DNA of 64,000 nt from Diphasiastrum complanatum. Its lineage: Eukaryota; Streptophyta; Lycopodiopsida; Lycopodiales; Lycopodiaceae. The notes under the pieces are model-generated. The model made no database searches and was not told the DNA's origin. It worked only from the letters and a program-made list of their open reading frames with translations. Both the position numbers and the translations under genes were made by a program. The stretch is taken from positions 18,105,993 through 18,169,992 of the forward strand of contig CM055094.1 in assembly GCA_029204225.1 (NCBI GenBank), in the 5' to 3' direction. Of this stretch, positions 1 to 13,515 are shown piece after piece. The number at the start of each line of letters is the position of its first letter. Positions within the stretch are counted from its first letter, which is position 1.

Positions 1-2409
1 CAGACTTCTTGGGCGTTTTCTTGAATGTTAACGTTTTGTTCAATGCCCATCTCAAGCAGAAGGGAAGTAACATCATTTCTCAGTTTTCTGCCTATTAGAG
101 GAGACTCAGATAGGTTGCTCTTGCACTGAAAGCACATGCATAAACAACTATAAACAGCCAATCATGCACGCCATTGTGTTCAACCAAGAAATTGGCATAT
201 AAATTAGTTGAACGAGCTTGAAGATCCTACTTTAATGTTGTAAGTCGAAATGGATAGATCCTAACAATCTAAAACTGAGCTACCATTCATTCCACAAAAC
301 AAGAAACAAGAAACTAAAGACTAAACAGTATTTTGAAAGTCCAAGGATCAAGAAACACTCATTTCTTGATTCTTGGACAGACCAAGAACGTCAAGAACTG
401 GATTGTAAGAGGTTATGTAAGATTTACACCACAAATCTAGCTTATTTAGTTTACTTGAATGCTAAAACCTACATTAATCCACAAAGCAAGAAAGCTAATC
501 CACCACTAAGATCCGCAACCACACACAAAGGAAATGGAAGGGCAAGATCATAAATGCATCACTCAAGAAACAAGAATGATCAAGGAGCTCAAGAATTCAT
601 CAAAACTCATGGAAGATAATCTAATTTCAGTATGGAGTAGATACATTTACAAAAAACTGCCTTCTACAAAGGGTGAGTCTCTTAAATAAACAAGAGAGCT
701 CCTTAGGTGGCATCTTAGTGGCATTTTCACATTTCACAAATTACAAGTGGAATAATGCTCTCCACTAGGCCTCACCATCAAAAGGTGTCTCACTCTAATT
801 TCTTTAAGAGAGGTCTACTTGCATTTATTACATTAGCCTAGTAATGCTAGTTCCTACATGGTCATTCCATCTTTCCAGATTCACCATGAGGCTTACACAG
901 TTCTTGCTTGTCATTCTTAACTAGTACTTCTCGGCTCTCATACTCGGCTCTCAGTCTTCGTTTGTCTCATCTTCCCAGAGACCTCCTCAATGCTCGTGGG
1001 TAGTTCTGGCCAAGTATCTCGGGGATTCGTCAGAATCAGCCAACATTTTGTATTGTAAAATAAAAAAGAATTATGCTAATTGGAAGTCCTCTCTCTTGTA
1101 ACTAATCAAACAATATTTCAAAGATAGGAAATAGATAGTATTCAACAATCAATTAATACAGCTTTCTAGTTTTTTAACTTTGAATATCATTTTTTTACAA
1201 ATTCAGGTTCTCTCATGATCGGACTCCACATTTTCTAAACAGCTTCTTGTGTGCTTAGACCTCCGAAGATGACAAAATCAATATAGTTAATTTAAAAAAC
1301 CTTGTGCACAAAGCACACTCTGTCTAGTAAGATTCAATTTTGTCATTTTTGGTATGACCATTTTTTTAAATGTTTTGGCATTTTTCGTGTGATCACAATG
1401 CCTCCAACTATTACTTGCTCGATTGCATCTCCAAAATCTTATGAAAAATGTCTTGATGCCAAGACCTAAGAATAAAGAACGCATCTACAAATGTAGCATG
1501 TAGATGTCCAAAGATTATTGTACACCACCATCTTCACTATTATAAATTGAAGACTAATATAATGACTACAAAACATTATAGCTTGTTTTACGTTTATTGT
1601 AGCATGTGTGATTCATAGAGCTAGGTTCTAACACACACTTTCTATCGTGCTAGCAGTCTTGCCGTGAAAAACACAAAATGCCCTCACATTGAGACAATGA
1701 GAAAACATGCATGCTTCAAGGCACCCAGGAAGAAGTCATAATATAACTTATGAAAGATATGTTTATGAGCCATGAACATACATGAACCGCCAAGCTGTGT
1801 ATTGTTATCCAAACAAGTGACTCGATTTTATAGATATATTGTTTGAAATTGAATGGTGGCCTTTTCAAATAATGATCTTGATAGATCAAACACTTCAAAT
1901 GAATCTAGGATATTTACTTGTCGTAAATGAAATGATTTGTTGTTCTACTTATAAAAAGAAAACGACAGTGCACACTTGGGTCATAGTGAGTGATGAAAAC
2001 ACCGCATGATTTATTGTAGCTTCCTTTTACGTTTGCACAAATTCTACTTATCAGAAAAATAGTACTCTATTGTGAAAACTATGCAGGTCTTTGTGTGGGA
2101 TCCTAGGTGACCATATTTCATATTTCAAAAACAAAATATCTTGTTTAAGTTGCTCCAAGAAATTAAACCCTAAATCCTTAAATATCTCGATTGTCATTAT
2201 CCAAACCTATGGGGTAGTTAAAATTTTCAAGATATGCTTTGCTCTTTCTATAGATATATTGGAAAAAAAAAGATATTGAGAACCGTGATAGACGTTCTCC
2301 TTGCTCTCTAAATGGCAATTAACTAGCAATAGATAGAAATGGATACAAGAGCACTAGAGGGACCATAAAGAATAGAAAATAGTCATTGCAATTTGGAGTC
2401 GGCAATTTG
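1..2409. other. Non-coding stretch, no gene seen
   Basis: AT-rich sequence without a convincing coding region on either strand. The open frames here are short (about 60-75 codons), have no recognisable motif and no plausible splice partners. Transposon debris is likely but I could not assign a family. Confidence 0.5.
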
Positions 2410-2600
2410 GGTCTAGGAATCAAGGCTTCATACTCCTTTGACATAGCTTCATACCAATCCTTTGATTGGAGTGCATCTTGGACATTTCTTGGCACATCAT
2501 GAGAGATATAAAATGCATGACATGAGTGTCATCCTCCACTTTCTTGCCTTTTTTCACATATGTGAGCCTCCTTGGTTCGGATCTCTCTCTCATACTACAA
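2410..2600 (-). mobile_element. Copia pol fragment (integrase-RT linker)
   Basis: Read on the minus strand, this piece closely resembles the linker between integrase and reverse transcriptase of the copia element at 15.09-15.29 kb, including the segments corresponding to RRLTY and EWYEAM. The match is visible base by base between the two regions. It is an isolated fragment of about 190 bp with no adjoining copia domains, so it is a truncated relic. Confidence 0.7.
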
Positions 2601-5450
2601 CTTGGCTAATCTAGCACCCCCTTGCTAACCAATAACTAATCACAAGCATACCACCACAAACCATAGCATACTCAAGATCCTAACCCTACTTATGTCCCAT
2701 ACCATAAGCAAGATGAAACCCTAAGCATACTACACACAAAAAACACTCTATACGCTAGTAGCCAGACTAGAGCATAAGCATAGCAAAGAAAAGAGATCTC
2801 TCTCCCTCCCTATGGGCGCCCTCCTCCCCTCATATAGATGGTAAATGGCACCCTCCAGTACAATATGGAGTTCCGTGCACAACCAATGAGAAAGAGAGAG
2901 GCCTAGGGGAGTTAAAAGAACCTTCATAGGCTTATGGAAGGTCAAGAAACTTCTTCCATAACCTATGACTCTTTGAATGCCTTTCTTGTGGAAGTTGGGA
3001 ACTCAATGGACACCTTGGAAGTGCGCCCTCCTACTAGGTCCCATTGCGAAAGTTGTGCTTGTATACTTTGGTCCAAGACCAATAAAGTGATATTGTTCAA
3101 GGTTGAGGCCCAAGGTTTAGAAAAATAGCCAAAACACCCATGGTAATGATTTTCTAACACCTCACTAGGTTCCATACCTCCGACCAAGGCATAGACACCT
3201 ACTTGCCCTTATCCAAGGACACCATTACCTTAATCTAAAGGCACATATCCTTAATCCTAAGGATACTCCTTATCCAAGGGTAACTTGATTCCCTATCTCC
3301 GACCAAGATATAGTCACTTGCCTATCCTTATCCAAAGGCATCTACCCTTAATCCTAAAGGTAACTTGCCATTCAGCCCCCAAGACTAAATGGACATATAG
3401 GGGTCACTGAAGTGCTGCTAATTACATAGGTATGTAACAGCCTAAGATTCTACAAACATACTCACAAGTTTATTGACTAGCCGTATGAATTTATAATGTC
3501 ATTAAAGCTATCAAGAATTTTTAGTATTAAAACATGCAACCTTATGGAACTATCAATGCAATCAAACATGGGCAATATCCACTCAAGAGTAATATTATTA
3601 TAAATTTATCAAAAGTCTAGTTCATGTGCAAGGGATTCGAATTATGAGAAATGCCTTGGACAAAATCATGTAGCAAAGCAATTTGAACAAGTTGGCTGAC
3701 TACATTGACAAAGATAATTACCATAAGTTTGACATGAGAGACCACAAATTAACCTTGTCAAAGAGTGTGACATGGCAAAGATCAAGATCCACCTCTACTC
3801 ACTCAAATAAGGGGCTTGACAAATTGAGCACCTATTTCTTCACACAAAAGTATTAGAACAAAGAAGCATAAAGCATATCTTACCATTGAATCATGTATTG
3901 TTTTTCACTTACCATTCATATAATTCAAATGCATGAGAAATTATACTACAAAAAAAAATTGAAAAATATGTTATTTGTTAGGTCTATTACTTTTCACAAT
4001 TTTTAGGTGACAATGCTACAATACTTGCACCCTTTACAAGGATGTGACATCATGTGCTTATGTATACATGTCTTGTTGGCTAATTCCATGTAAATTATTG
4101 GCATCCAACATAGAGACCACTAAAGAGCCTTAGTTTCCACTAGAATCAAGGTCAATAAGGCATACCTTAATGGTTAAAATAACACAAATTTGTGAGAAAA
4201 AATTGCAAAACATTTGACAATCTAAGTAGTAGAAATCAAAATACTACTTTACTAGAGGAAACCCAAAAAAATTATAAGTGAAAGAATAAATAGGCAAATT
4301 TCAATCAAATAAATATTTGATTGTCTCACATTAAGCTAATAACTTTTGGGAGTAAGGGAGTTCTACAAAATCAAGGTGATCAATGAACATTTTATGAGAC
4401 CAAGGAAATCATGTCAAATAGGAATAATATTACTTCTAATTGAAGATCAAAGCTATCAGATTAGGCCGAATAAATGAAGTCAACTTGAATGCAAAATCTA
4501 GTCAAGTCAACAGCTAGACAGATTTTTTTAATAAAGTTCAATATTCCAAGAATTTAGGCTTTTTTTTCTGTAGTTGCAACTTGCATAAATCACGCCTCAT
4601 AAGGCAGAATGCAGAAAACACAAAACATAATAATGTTCTATTTTATAATAATGCGTTGTTTGTTTTTAAGTAGTTGCTTGAATCATGGCTTGCAACGCAG
4701 AATGCAGACGACAAAAAGTGCAACTTACACAAAAGCAGAATTTCTTGTTGTACCAAATCATTCATCATGCAAACGGTAAGCTAGACGACTACTTTATAAA
4801 CTTGGAGGACATCATAAAAGGAGTTGCATGACGCAACAAGTCAGATACCGTATGCATGGCAGACATGACTCGTGAATCGGAATGATTCCAACTGACCTGT
4901 CACATTTGCAAAGCTCTCTTCCAGAGTTCTCAGCCTCAAGCACATCATTGCAGATTTTAGTTCATCTCAGTTGATGCTCTCAGAGTCGCGGGAGTACAGA
5001 GTCCATACTTCTGCCATTGGCACTCGGGAGTCAGATTAAGGCACTAAGCTGTAAATAGACTGCGACGAATTATGACAACATCTACAAAGAAGATATTCTT
5101 CAGGCGATGCTTATTACTGGAGTCTGGAGTCTGGACCCATACTGGTACATCTAAAGTTCTAAACTCGAGAATAGACCTTTACTGGTACACTGAAACTTCG
5201 ATACGGGGTAAACTTATACCGCTTACTGCGAATGATGATTCTGCATCTTGAATATAATAATAAGACACTATGAACTGTAAAATTAGTAACATCTAGAATG
5301 AAGGACATTACGAACTGCAAATCGCCGTGCAAAACCGATGCTACACCTTCACTACAGGGTAACTATTTCTTCACATTATTGACTTCCGACGAATAGACGA
5401 TTGTTATATGTGTTTAATTAGACGTACTGAAATACCATACGAAGCTATTA
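2601..5450. other. Non-coding stretch; small imperfect repeats at 3190-3375
   Basis: No gene is supported. Around 3190-3375 short imperfect units of the form CTTATCCAAGG and CCTTAATCCTAAGG recur four or five times, giving a weak local repeat. The last few hundred bases before 5450 lie downstream of the HIPP stop codon and may contain its 3' untranslated region. Confidence 0.4.
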
Positions 5451-6713
5451 CTACATAATGCTGCAATTATTAGGATTATCTTCACTGAACATGAAGGTCA
5501 TATCGTTTTGTGCATAAGAATAGGACATGTTTGGCTTCTCTTTGTTGTTAGAGCTTTCATCCTTATTGTTAGAGCTTTCATCCTTCTTGTTAGCGCTTTC
5601 ATCCTTCTTCACAGGAGTCTCTTGCTTTCCTTTGTTACCCTCTGCCTCGTTCTTTTTCGACTCATCTTTCTTGTTGTTTTTTAAAACATCCTTCTGTACT
5701 CCTTGCTCTTCTGCCTGTTTACCAGAGTCATCTTTTTTCTTCTCTGAATCATTCTTCTTCGCAGGTTCTTCCTTTTTCTTGCTTGAAGCATCTTTGGAAT
5801 CCTTGGACTGAAGCAACTCTACATACTTCCCCGTCTTTTGAACCTTCTTTAGCACCTTTTTCGAGTCAATGTTACCTACTACGGTTACCTTTTTCTGTTC
5901 TACATCAATGCCTATAGACTCCACACCTGCAGAAAATGTAGCCTTATTATGAGGAAGAAGAAGACATGGATGCCAGTCTATGTCACTGTACACTGACGGC
6001 AGAGAACCTTATTCTATTGCACAATCACAATCAGAAACTTAAGAAATTACCATCGATCTCAGCGAGAGCTTTCTTGACCTTCCGGATGCAATTTTCGCAA
6101 TGAAGCTGTACCTTTAACACCACGGTCTGCAATACCACATAAACATTGCCAAATCTGAAGACAAAAGGAGAAACACTAGAAAAGGAGAAACGATAGACGT
6201 TTAAAATCAGTACATTTTAAGCACGTATCTGGTCCAAAGAACTGATCTAAAGTCGTTTATCACGTTCATTCAGCTTAGCACAACGCTAAGAAACTTCAGG
6301 TGAAAAAAATTTCTTAGCCTAAACAGTCTTCGGAGGGAAACACTGTGATGCCAATGAAAGATGAGACTCGAGAGTGAAGATGCTTCTCTAGATGTATGAA
6401 CTTCATGAAGTAGGTTGCTGCGACAACTATTATTCAACAAGCACAAGGCTGACATTACAGCGTTAAATTCCACTACTTTATTATTGCTTCGACAAACTGG
6501 TTACACAAAATCAAAACTGTGGACTGAGAACGTTCAAGAACGTGCACTTTGAGATCAAATGGAGGTAGCGTGGAAACTGAACAAGACGATTACATAAGGG
6601 CAACCAAAAAACTAGCAATCGACACATGTTATAATTTCCTTACTAGAACCGTCTAGAACGTATGGAAAGCTGGAGCAAAGCAGCAGAAGACCACGAACCT
6701 CTGATTTGGTCAT
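5451..6713 (-). CDS. HIPP: Heavy-metal-associated isoprenylated plant protein (HIPP), three exons
   Basis: Predicted small metal-binding protein of about 188 residues. Proposed exons on the minus strand are 6713-6699 (MTKSE), 6126-6051 and 5926-5451. The last two have clear splice sites (TTGCAG and CTGCAG acceptors, GTAATT donor) and join in frame within an Asp-Gly codon. The joined exons give one HMA fold (about residues 6-70) with the metal ligand pair CENC. A Lys/Glu/Ser/Asp-rich, probably disordered tail follows, with repeated DESSNNK units, and the protein ends in CSIM, a CaaX box for farnesylation. HMA plus CaaX defines the family, whose members bind metals or act as membrane-tethered partners. 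The first exon is the weakest part: its donor would be GTTCGT, so another start is possible. The exon 2-3 structure is secure. No close neighbour gene suggests co-regulation. Confidence 0.85.
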
Positions 6714-8687
6714 TTTCTAGCCAAGGATGTCTCAACTGTACTCCTTACTGTGGCTTAAGAACTTAAGTCTGACTGCATGCTAATATGAAACAGTACAAAA
6801 TCGCCGGAGTGAAAATCTTGTCTCAGTGATTGAGGCTGTTGTCGCCAAAGAAAGAAATACTGATGAAATGCAATATCAACTGTCACCAGCTGGGCAAGGG
6901 CAAATTATCGCAGACACTACCTCGCGTACTCTGATGAGATGGCTCGAAGGATGACTGGGTACACCCCGAAGATGCCAATGCTCGCACACTCTTTGACGTA
7001 ACGATCCTTTGCAACTGATTGATCCACACAGTACTAATCTCCGAATATATTCAAGCCAACCGTAACAAAAACCTGCAACATCTGAAAGAAAGCGGCAAAA
7101 CCAGAGAGCACATCCTGTAACTGTGCAATTTAAAACTAAAACTAGTTTAAAATTTTACAGAAAAAAATACTTACAAAGCTGGAAACTAACAGGTGAATGA
7201 AATGCCGATCTGCACAATTGACGTATGATGCTTTGTCGATTCTCTCAGAGCATTGGAAGACTGGATCCACGATACATCCTCCTTTGCAATAGATTGATTG
7301 ATTATCTTATTATCGTAAACGAACGATCCTGCCGCTGGATCGAAGCATTTCACGCCACGCCCTCACGCCTACCTGGGACGAGGCACAAGGTACTGGCTGA
7401 ACGATGGAGCCTAATGACAAGACGTATCTCACGCCTCCCACTTAGATTCTCTCCACGTGTCACATATACCACCTGGCACCTTATCAACGGCTACACGATG
7501 GCAACGTGGCAGAATCCTAGGGCTTACATGAATCATTCAATGGTGGAGAGCCCAAAGATATAGCGTCCCATCTGTATACGGGGCTGACTCTTAATGGTGT
7601 CGTGGACTCGTCGCCCATAGGTTACGGTAGTAAATAATCTTTAACTGCGGTCCGTAAACATAAGTGGATAAGTAATGAATAGGGGTAAATTACCCAATAT
7701 AGCTTAAGAACGTGGGGTAAAAAAATAGGCTAGGACTGTATTCGTTAGCGTAATGATGAAGAAAGGAGGTACTGAGAGGAATAGCTGGGAGGCAGCCACA
7801 GCCATGACGACGCCATCATGAAGGCCCAAAAATTCTTTTATTATTCATAGCCACACTCTACCCATGTAGTGTATTAGTGTGTTCAATGATTTGCATATTG
7901 GGGAATGATTTACTTTCCTTTTTAAGTTTTGCGTCATGTAGTCATTAGCATCCATAAGCTAACCGGTGTTCGAGAAAGCCAGCAAAGCAATGCTCGGGAA
8001 ACCTCTTTTAAGTTATCTTCAAAAACCCTGCATTTTATAGAACTTCTCAGTTTTTTGAAGGCTTTTATTCATAAAAAGGTATATATGCTTGTATAAAAAA
8101 TCGTCACACATTTTATGATGCCAGATTTTGAGAGAACTCGAGTACTGCAACAAAGTATATGAATAAAATCTGCATCTATTATGAAAAATTGGCATCGTGA
8201 AAATTTTGACAAGTTTTAATCATAAAAAAAAGCCCCCGTATATCTCACTAACAGACTTTCAAAAGTACAAGTTTTTTTTTAAGGTAACTCAAAAAAAGTT
8301 TCGCCAACAGTGATGCACTAGGTAATTGGCACTCCCCTAGGTAATGGCCCTTGGGAGGGCCATTATCACGTATCGGATGTGAGATACGAGGAAGGAGTGG
8401 TGGAGGCCACAAGTTGTTTAGGGACCATATTGTTGTGGAATGGCTCAATCAATGGGCCATGATCGCACATAATTGTCTTTAACAAATGTTTATGTTAGTT
8501 TGGCGAGTATTGAGAATCTACGAAATTGGTGTGCATTTCGAATTTTTCACAAGCATTTTTTATTTGCCCTTTTCCTTTCAACCATTTTGAATTGTTGCAT
8601 GCATCATTCCATGTCCAAGTTTGCTAAACTCGCTCGTTACAATTAGTTGAACCAACCAGCCCCTGAAAACGATGAATTCATGGAATA

Positions 8688-8689
<2 letters not shown>
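6714..8689. other. Upstream region of HIPP and intergenic DNA
   Basis: No coding region is supported. A 112-codon open frame at 7225-7563 on the plus strand has no recognisable motif and probably reflects the locally higher GC content. The first part may hold the HIPP promoter and 5' untranslated region. Confidence 0.4.
7453..7462. promoter_or_regulatory. G-box/ABRE-like site upstream of HIPP
   Basis: CCACGTGTCA contains the CACGTG palindrome recognised by plant bZIP and bHLH factors, in an ABA-response-like context. It lies about 740 bp upstream of the proposed HIPP start codon. Function is inferred only from motif and position. Confidence 0.3.

Positions 8690-8743
<54 letters not shown>
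8690..8743. repeat. (CT)n microsatellite
   Basis: Uninterrupted CT dinucleotide tract of about 54 bp, directly visible. Confidence 0.98.
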
Positions 8744-8746
<3 letters not shown>

Positions 8747-9293
8747 TTTATATCCATGTATCATTGTAGCAGGTAGTTCAAATCACAAGTAATTTTTGGG
8801 GCCCCATATTATGCAATATAATATAGGCCGCAAAAAGGGTTGAAAATTTGGCCAATGACAATTACGATGTACTGATTGGGGAATGGATTCATTGTGACCT
8901 TTTTATAGAGCTCAAATTTTTTCTTTGAGTTATCCTCAACAAATTTGTATTTTTAAAAGCTTCTTGGTTTCTTGAGAACTATTACATAAAAAGGTTTATA
9001 TGGCTGTACAAAAAACTATTAAATTTTGCAAAACTAGCTATTGTAATTTGGTCAATTGACTTATTTGATCACATGACTATCATATGCACATATTTAGAGG
9101 TTTGTGTCCTTCTTCATCATTGTACTTATTAGCCCAAAACTTGAGGCTATCCACATGTAGAAGTGATTGCAACAATCGAGCAAGTTAGTGGAGTAAATCA
9201 TGTTTTTTGATCAACGGGTGCAAGAGATGGTGTCATAATTTGAGAACCTTGATCATAATCATGATTAGGATAGGTTTAGGGTTAGGTTAAGGG

Positions 9294-10143
9294 TGTTATA
9301 ACCTGAATATCAGGTCGGACCTTAGTAGTATAAATGATGGAGCTTTCTAATGTATATATCATCATGAGTAAATTACAAGGTAGTGAGATTATCTATCTTC
9401 CATACTACAAGGTTTCATGATTGCAATCTTGCATTGTTGTGAAGCATTGTTCTTAATGGATTTTATGGTAGATTGAGTTTACTAACTCCTAGTTATATGC
9501 TGTAAAAATCTGATGCTCAAGTAGATCTTTCATTGTGTGTTGCATTGCCTAGAAAGCTAGGAATTGTCTAGCTATTGGAAATTCGACTCCAATAGGTTCT
9601 TGTGCAATTAGCATAGAATTTGCGATTCTAGCTATTTTGCATCAATCTAAGACATTCAAGGGATAGTTTTTGGACTAATAGAAGTGGATTTGAGTTGCTT
9701 TTGATCAGGTTTACTCTCAAATAAATCCAAAAACCATTTTGAAGTTTATTTTCATTTCTTGTGATCTCAAAATAAGAAGTTTGAAGCCATGTGTACTTTG
9801 TAGCCCTTGAAGAGAGGATTCCATTGATCCAACCCATACTAAAAGTGGATAAATATTTTATGAGTTGTGGAAGACCAAAGTGAAGGTATTTTTTCTCATA
9901 AAAAGTCCATTAGATGTACCTGCGTGGAGAAATCATCATCAAAGTTTCTTTATTTGTGGAGAATTCATCTCTTGTGTTTCTATGTCCATCTCTTTATCGT
10001 GATTTCCAGTGTGTAGAATGTCAATTTTGTTCTAGCATGCTAAAATTGATTATTTCTATCTTGTAGCTAAATCTAGATGTGCATCCAAATTTGGTCAAGA
10101 TCTTAGTGATCTATTAAGTATTTTTTGGATCTAATTTTTCACA
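9294..10143 (+). mobile_element. Candidate copia LTR
   Basis: The segment starts with TGTTATAACC, contains a TATAAAT box at 9329-9335 and ends TTTCACA immediately before a primer-binding site. Its length of about 850 bp suits a plant copia LTR. The 5' end is inferred from the TG start, and no partner LTR was found in the window, so the exact boundary is uncertain. Confidence 0.45.
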
Positions 10144-10155
10144 TGGTATCAGAGC
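10144..10155 (+). other. Retrotransposon primer-binding site (tRNA-iMet)
   Basis: TGGTATCAGAGC is complementary to the 3' end of plant initiator tRNA-Met and is the usual minus-strand primer site of plant LTR retrotransposons. It directly follows the candidate LTR. Confidence 0.85.
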
Positions 10156-11925
10156 AGGTTGCAGGCCAAATTTGGAGTATTTTTCAAGTCTAGAGGTGGA
10201 TTTGAGAGTGCCATAAATTCTTTGTGGATTTGGAGGTGTTTCTAGCTCAAATCTTGTATTTTCAATTTTATAAAGTGGATCTTTGTGATCCTAGCATCAT
10301 TTTAGGTCAAATCACTTAGAGTAGGCCGATGTTTGAAGCCACTTACTAGAATGTGGAGATGAATGATTTTGTTGGATTTATCTCCTCTACTCTCCTAAAT
10401 CCTATTTTAATCTACCTCCATTCATGCTGCATTTTTACTCATGTTGTCGCACTGTCTGCATAAATACAAGTAACTTTCCACAAGCGAAAAAGGCGAAAAA
10501 TGCGACACTGTGTTTTTACACGTGATTTGTGATAGACGAAAAAGGCAACACTAGCTTACAAAATGCCAAAGGTGCCCTAGGAAAAGCGAAGGCAACCTGC
10601 AAATCAAATCCTAAGGCATTTGTCAGAGTGTCGCACTTTTCGCATCCTCACCAACGTTCATTTCAGCAAAGGCTGACGTCGCGGCCTCCTCATGCTCATC
10701 CCATGCAACTGTGCTAATAGATTTGACGATGACAGCAGCCACCCACGATCTCCTATAGACAGCACATCCACTTTGTACTCTCTTCATCTGCACATCTCTA
10801 AAATTGTGTATATATATGACAAGATGTGAGATAACAACGTGTGTGAAAATAATAGCATCAGAAACTTATCAGAGAGAGCGAAGTAGATGCCTTGCGCATT
10901 GATTCTTTTGTATTGTCAGTAACAAGTTCATTTCTTTTATAGATTGAATTAGCTTTCTAGAGCACGCGGTTTTTTCCGCTATTGTCTTGTGCTCCACAAC
11001 ATTATTGACATGTATATTTTGCTATACGTAATCTGATAACAGCTCTTTTTGTTCTACGTTTAGATTTGTGTGAATTTTGCTATGCTTTTCTACATTATGT
11101 TTGGCTCTCTTATTGCTTAGTTTGGTAATCTGTTCTTAGCAAATTATTATTAGTCTAATTAATGGCGACTAATATTTAGTCTTTCCTTTCGCAACTGATT
11201 ATTAGTCTAGCTCTTCGCGAATCATTCACGACTAATAATTTGTCTAGCTGTTCACGACAAGTTATTCTTCTCATGTTTTGTTGCTTATTGTTTGGCTAGG
11301 TAATCAAATCGACCATGATTTCTATCACTAACGTTCTGTTCGTTTCTGATAGGCGTAGTCATGCTTAGGAAAAGAGTAATATAGCTCATTCCGCTGCGCA
11401 TGAACACTTTTCGTTCGAGTTTGTTTCTCGTTCGAGTTTCGAGTTCGAAACTTTTCGTGTTCGTTTCTTTTCAAACTATCATTAGAGAAACAGAGCTCGA
11501 CGAGGGCCTTTGGAAAAGATTTTTTTTTATTTTTTTTCTTATTTTCATTGCCATGTGGACCAATTGAAACCCTACCTTCGGAGTTCTATGTAACGTACAA
11601 TTTTCCAAATATAAATAAAATAGAAACTTTTTAAATATATTGTTGTTTCGTCGGGCAGCATATGGAAATGCTATTAGTTGATGAGGCTTGCCCTTCCAGC
11701 TCATCACTATCCGAAGAGACCCAAAAATATTGAAAATGAATATGACAGATGGTTGAGATGAAAAAATCGATGTACCATTAATGTATATGCATTGTCAAAC
11801 CATGGTTAACAGGGTTAACCGGAGTTAATTTGTGGCGCCAAATAGATTAGTGTTTCAAATTTTTTTCAACACTTTTTCTCAGATTCATAGCTTTTGTCTA
11901 CGCAAATTTTCAGATTCATAGTTCA
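10156..11925. other. Retrotransposon leader and non-coding DNA
   Basis: No gag frame follows the primer-binding site, so the element is truncated. At 10485-10650 several GCGAAAAAGGC-like words recur; similar words occur in the 1.37-kb insertion at 15.7-17.1 kb, so this may be a related LTR fragment. From 10.9 to 11.9 kb I see nothing assignable. Confidence 0.4.
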
Positions 11926-13440
11926 TTGTTTCAGATTTTTGCATGCAAATTACGAATGGCGCCATCAAGGAAGCCGTGCTCCTCAATTGACTCTGTGCTT
12001 CTATTCAACGAGATAAATGATAATGAATTATGGATGCCAAGAAAATATTCAAAAAACTCTTGGGTTTTGATGCATCCATCATCAAGAGGAGCATTTCAAA
12101 AAAGAAAAGGTCAAAACTATCATTTTTTATCTTATTAAAAGGCCAGAATTTTGGATTTCAGAACATCATCAAGAGGAAAATCTATTTCTGAAATTCTAGT
12201 CCAACAAGTATATATGCATTCAGAGATAAATGTGCAAGGATTCAACCGTCAGGATCACAAAAAAAAACAACTGTGAGTATTGATATTTTTAATACTTTGA
12301 TTTTTGTCATTCATAAATATCTAATAGTAAACTTGCCAATCTGATCATTTTTCTCTTGCAGATTTATATCCATCTAGCATAAATGAATGGGAGCCGAGTG
12401 GATCTTTAGCAGGTGTGTTAGATGTTATTCACAATGATATTGGACAGCTGCAATATCGAGGTAGAACTGCAAAAGATCTAGCTGATAGTGGGATCTTCTT
12501 TTATGAATCAATGTACATTCCTGATACAAAAAAAAAATTTGGACAAATAGTACCAATTCCATTACCTAGTTTTAAAGTGATGAATGAATTGCACCAGATG
12601 CTACAGTTTCAGAATCATTTCATTGCAAGATATATAATGATGTAAAAAATTCATTAAAAATGAGCACGGGATCAAAAACAGTCAGATTGAGTTGGTCTAT
12701 TTCCTTGAATATATTTGTGGATTTCTTTTCAAGTGTCAATGTACACAAAACTTCAACGATGTTTGTATGCAAAAATTTATCAGATAGGTTATTATTAGAA
12801 CTTAAGGTTGGGACAAAAGATCAGATGGAGAAATAGAATGCAGAATTAAAATGTCTTCCATGTGCTTCCGTTATCAAATTGAAAAACAAATGTTGAGCTT
12901 ATGCTTCCATTATCAAAGATGGAAAAAAAATAAAGGTAAATGGGTGTCACTCGATCAAGACTTGGAAGCCAGTGGACATTCAAAACGAAAAAATATTAAA
13001 ATTATATACAATGATGTCGTTTTGACATGTGTTGAGGTGCAAGAAGATTGGAGTCTAAACTACATCCGGCGGAAACTATTGCTCCTACAAGATGATGTAC
13101 TTTCAGACTTCAAATTCATTTTCAATGGTAAACTCTTAAGTAACTGTAAACACTCGATCTTTTATGAATAGTTTCAATCAAAACTTTCTAATACAAACTT
13201 TGTACTAATTCTAACTAACTTTGTATTAGTTTTATGCAGGTATGTAAAAGACATGAGCTCAAGATCAAATGCAGAGATATTGACGAAACAATCCAACTTA
13301 TGGAAGAACATTGAGATTCACTATCAGCAAATACATGCCAATCATCATGTCTTTTTATCATTATAGAAAAATTGCATTCCAGTATTAGACTATGGACACA
13401 AGCTGATTGTAAGAATCTATTGTGATATCAATTAAAAAAA
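11926..13440 (+). pseudogene. Unrecognised spliced locus, decayed
   Basis: Several plus-strand open segments look like exons of one locus. One ends near 12270 at a GTGAGT donor, and the next begins at 12361 after a T-rich TTCTCTTGCAG acceptor and runs as a 90-residue frame to about 12640. Further coding-like stretches follow at 12650-12835 and 12960-13140. Another acceptor, TTTTATGCAG, lies near 13239. In-frame stops and frame changes interrupt it. The 12960-13140 part, rich in beta-strand-like hydrophobic residues with FKFIFNGKLL near its end, resembles a ubiquitin-like fold, but I do not recognise the family. It lies tail-to-tail with the ULP1 pseudogene and may share its history, for example capture by one transposon. 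Confidence 0.4.
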
Positions 13441-13515
13441 ACCCATAAACGGGTTGTTTACAAGTAAAATGATTGTATCTTCTTTTTTTATGTCTCTCTA
13501 TTTAGAAATAGATCT

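Noticed and set aside
5527-5811. Plus-strand 94-codon frame
   Set aside because: Antisense shadow of the Lys/Ser-rich HIPP exon; its Ser/Leu/Phe-rich composition mirrors that exon.
7225-7563. Plus-strand 112-codon frame
   Set aside because: No motif, no splice or homology support; likely due to locally higher GC content.
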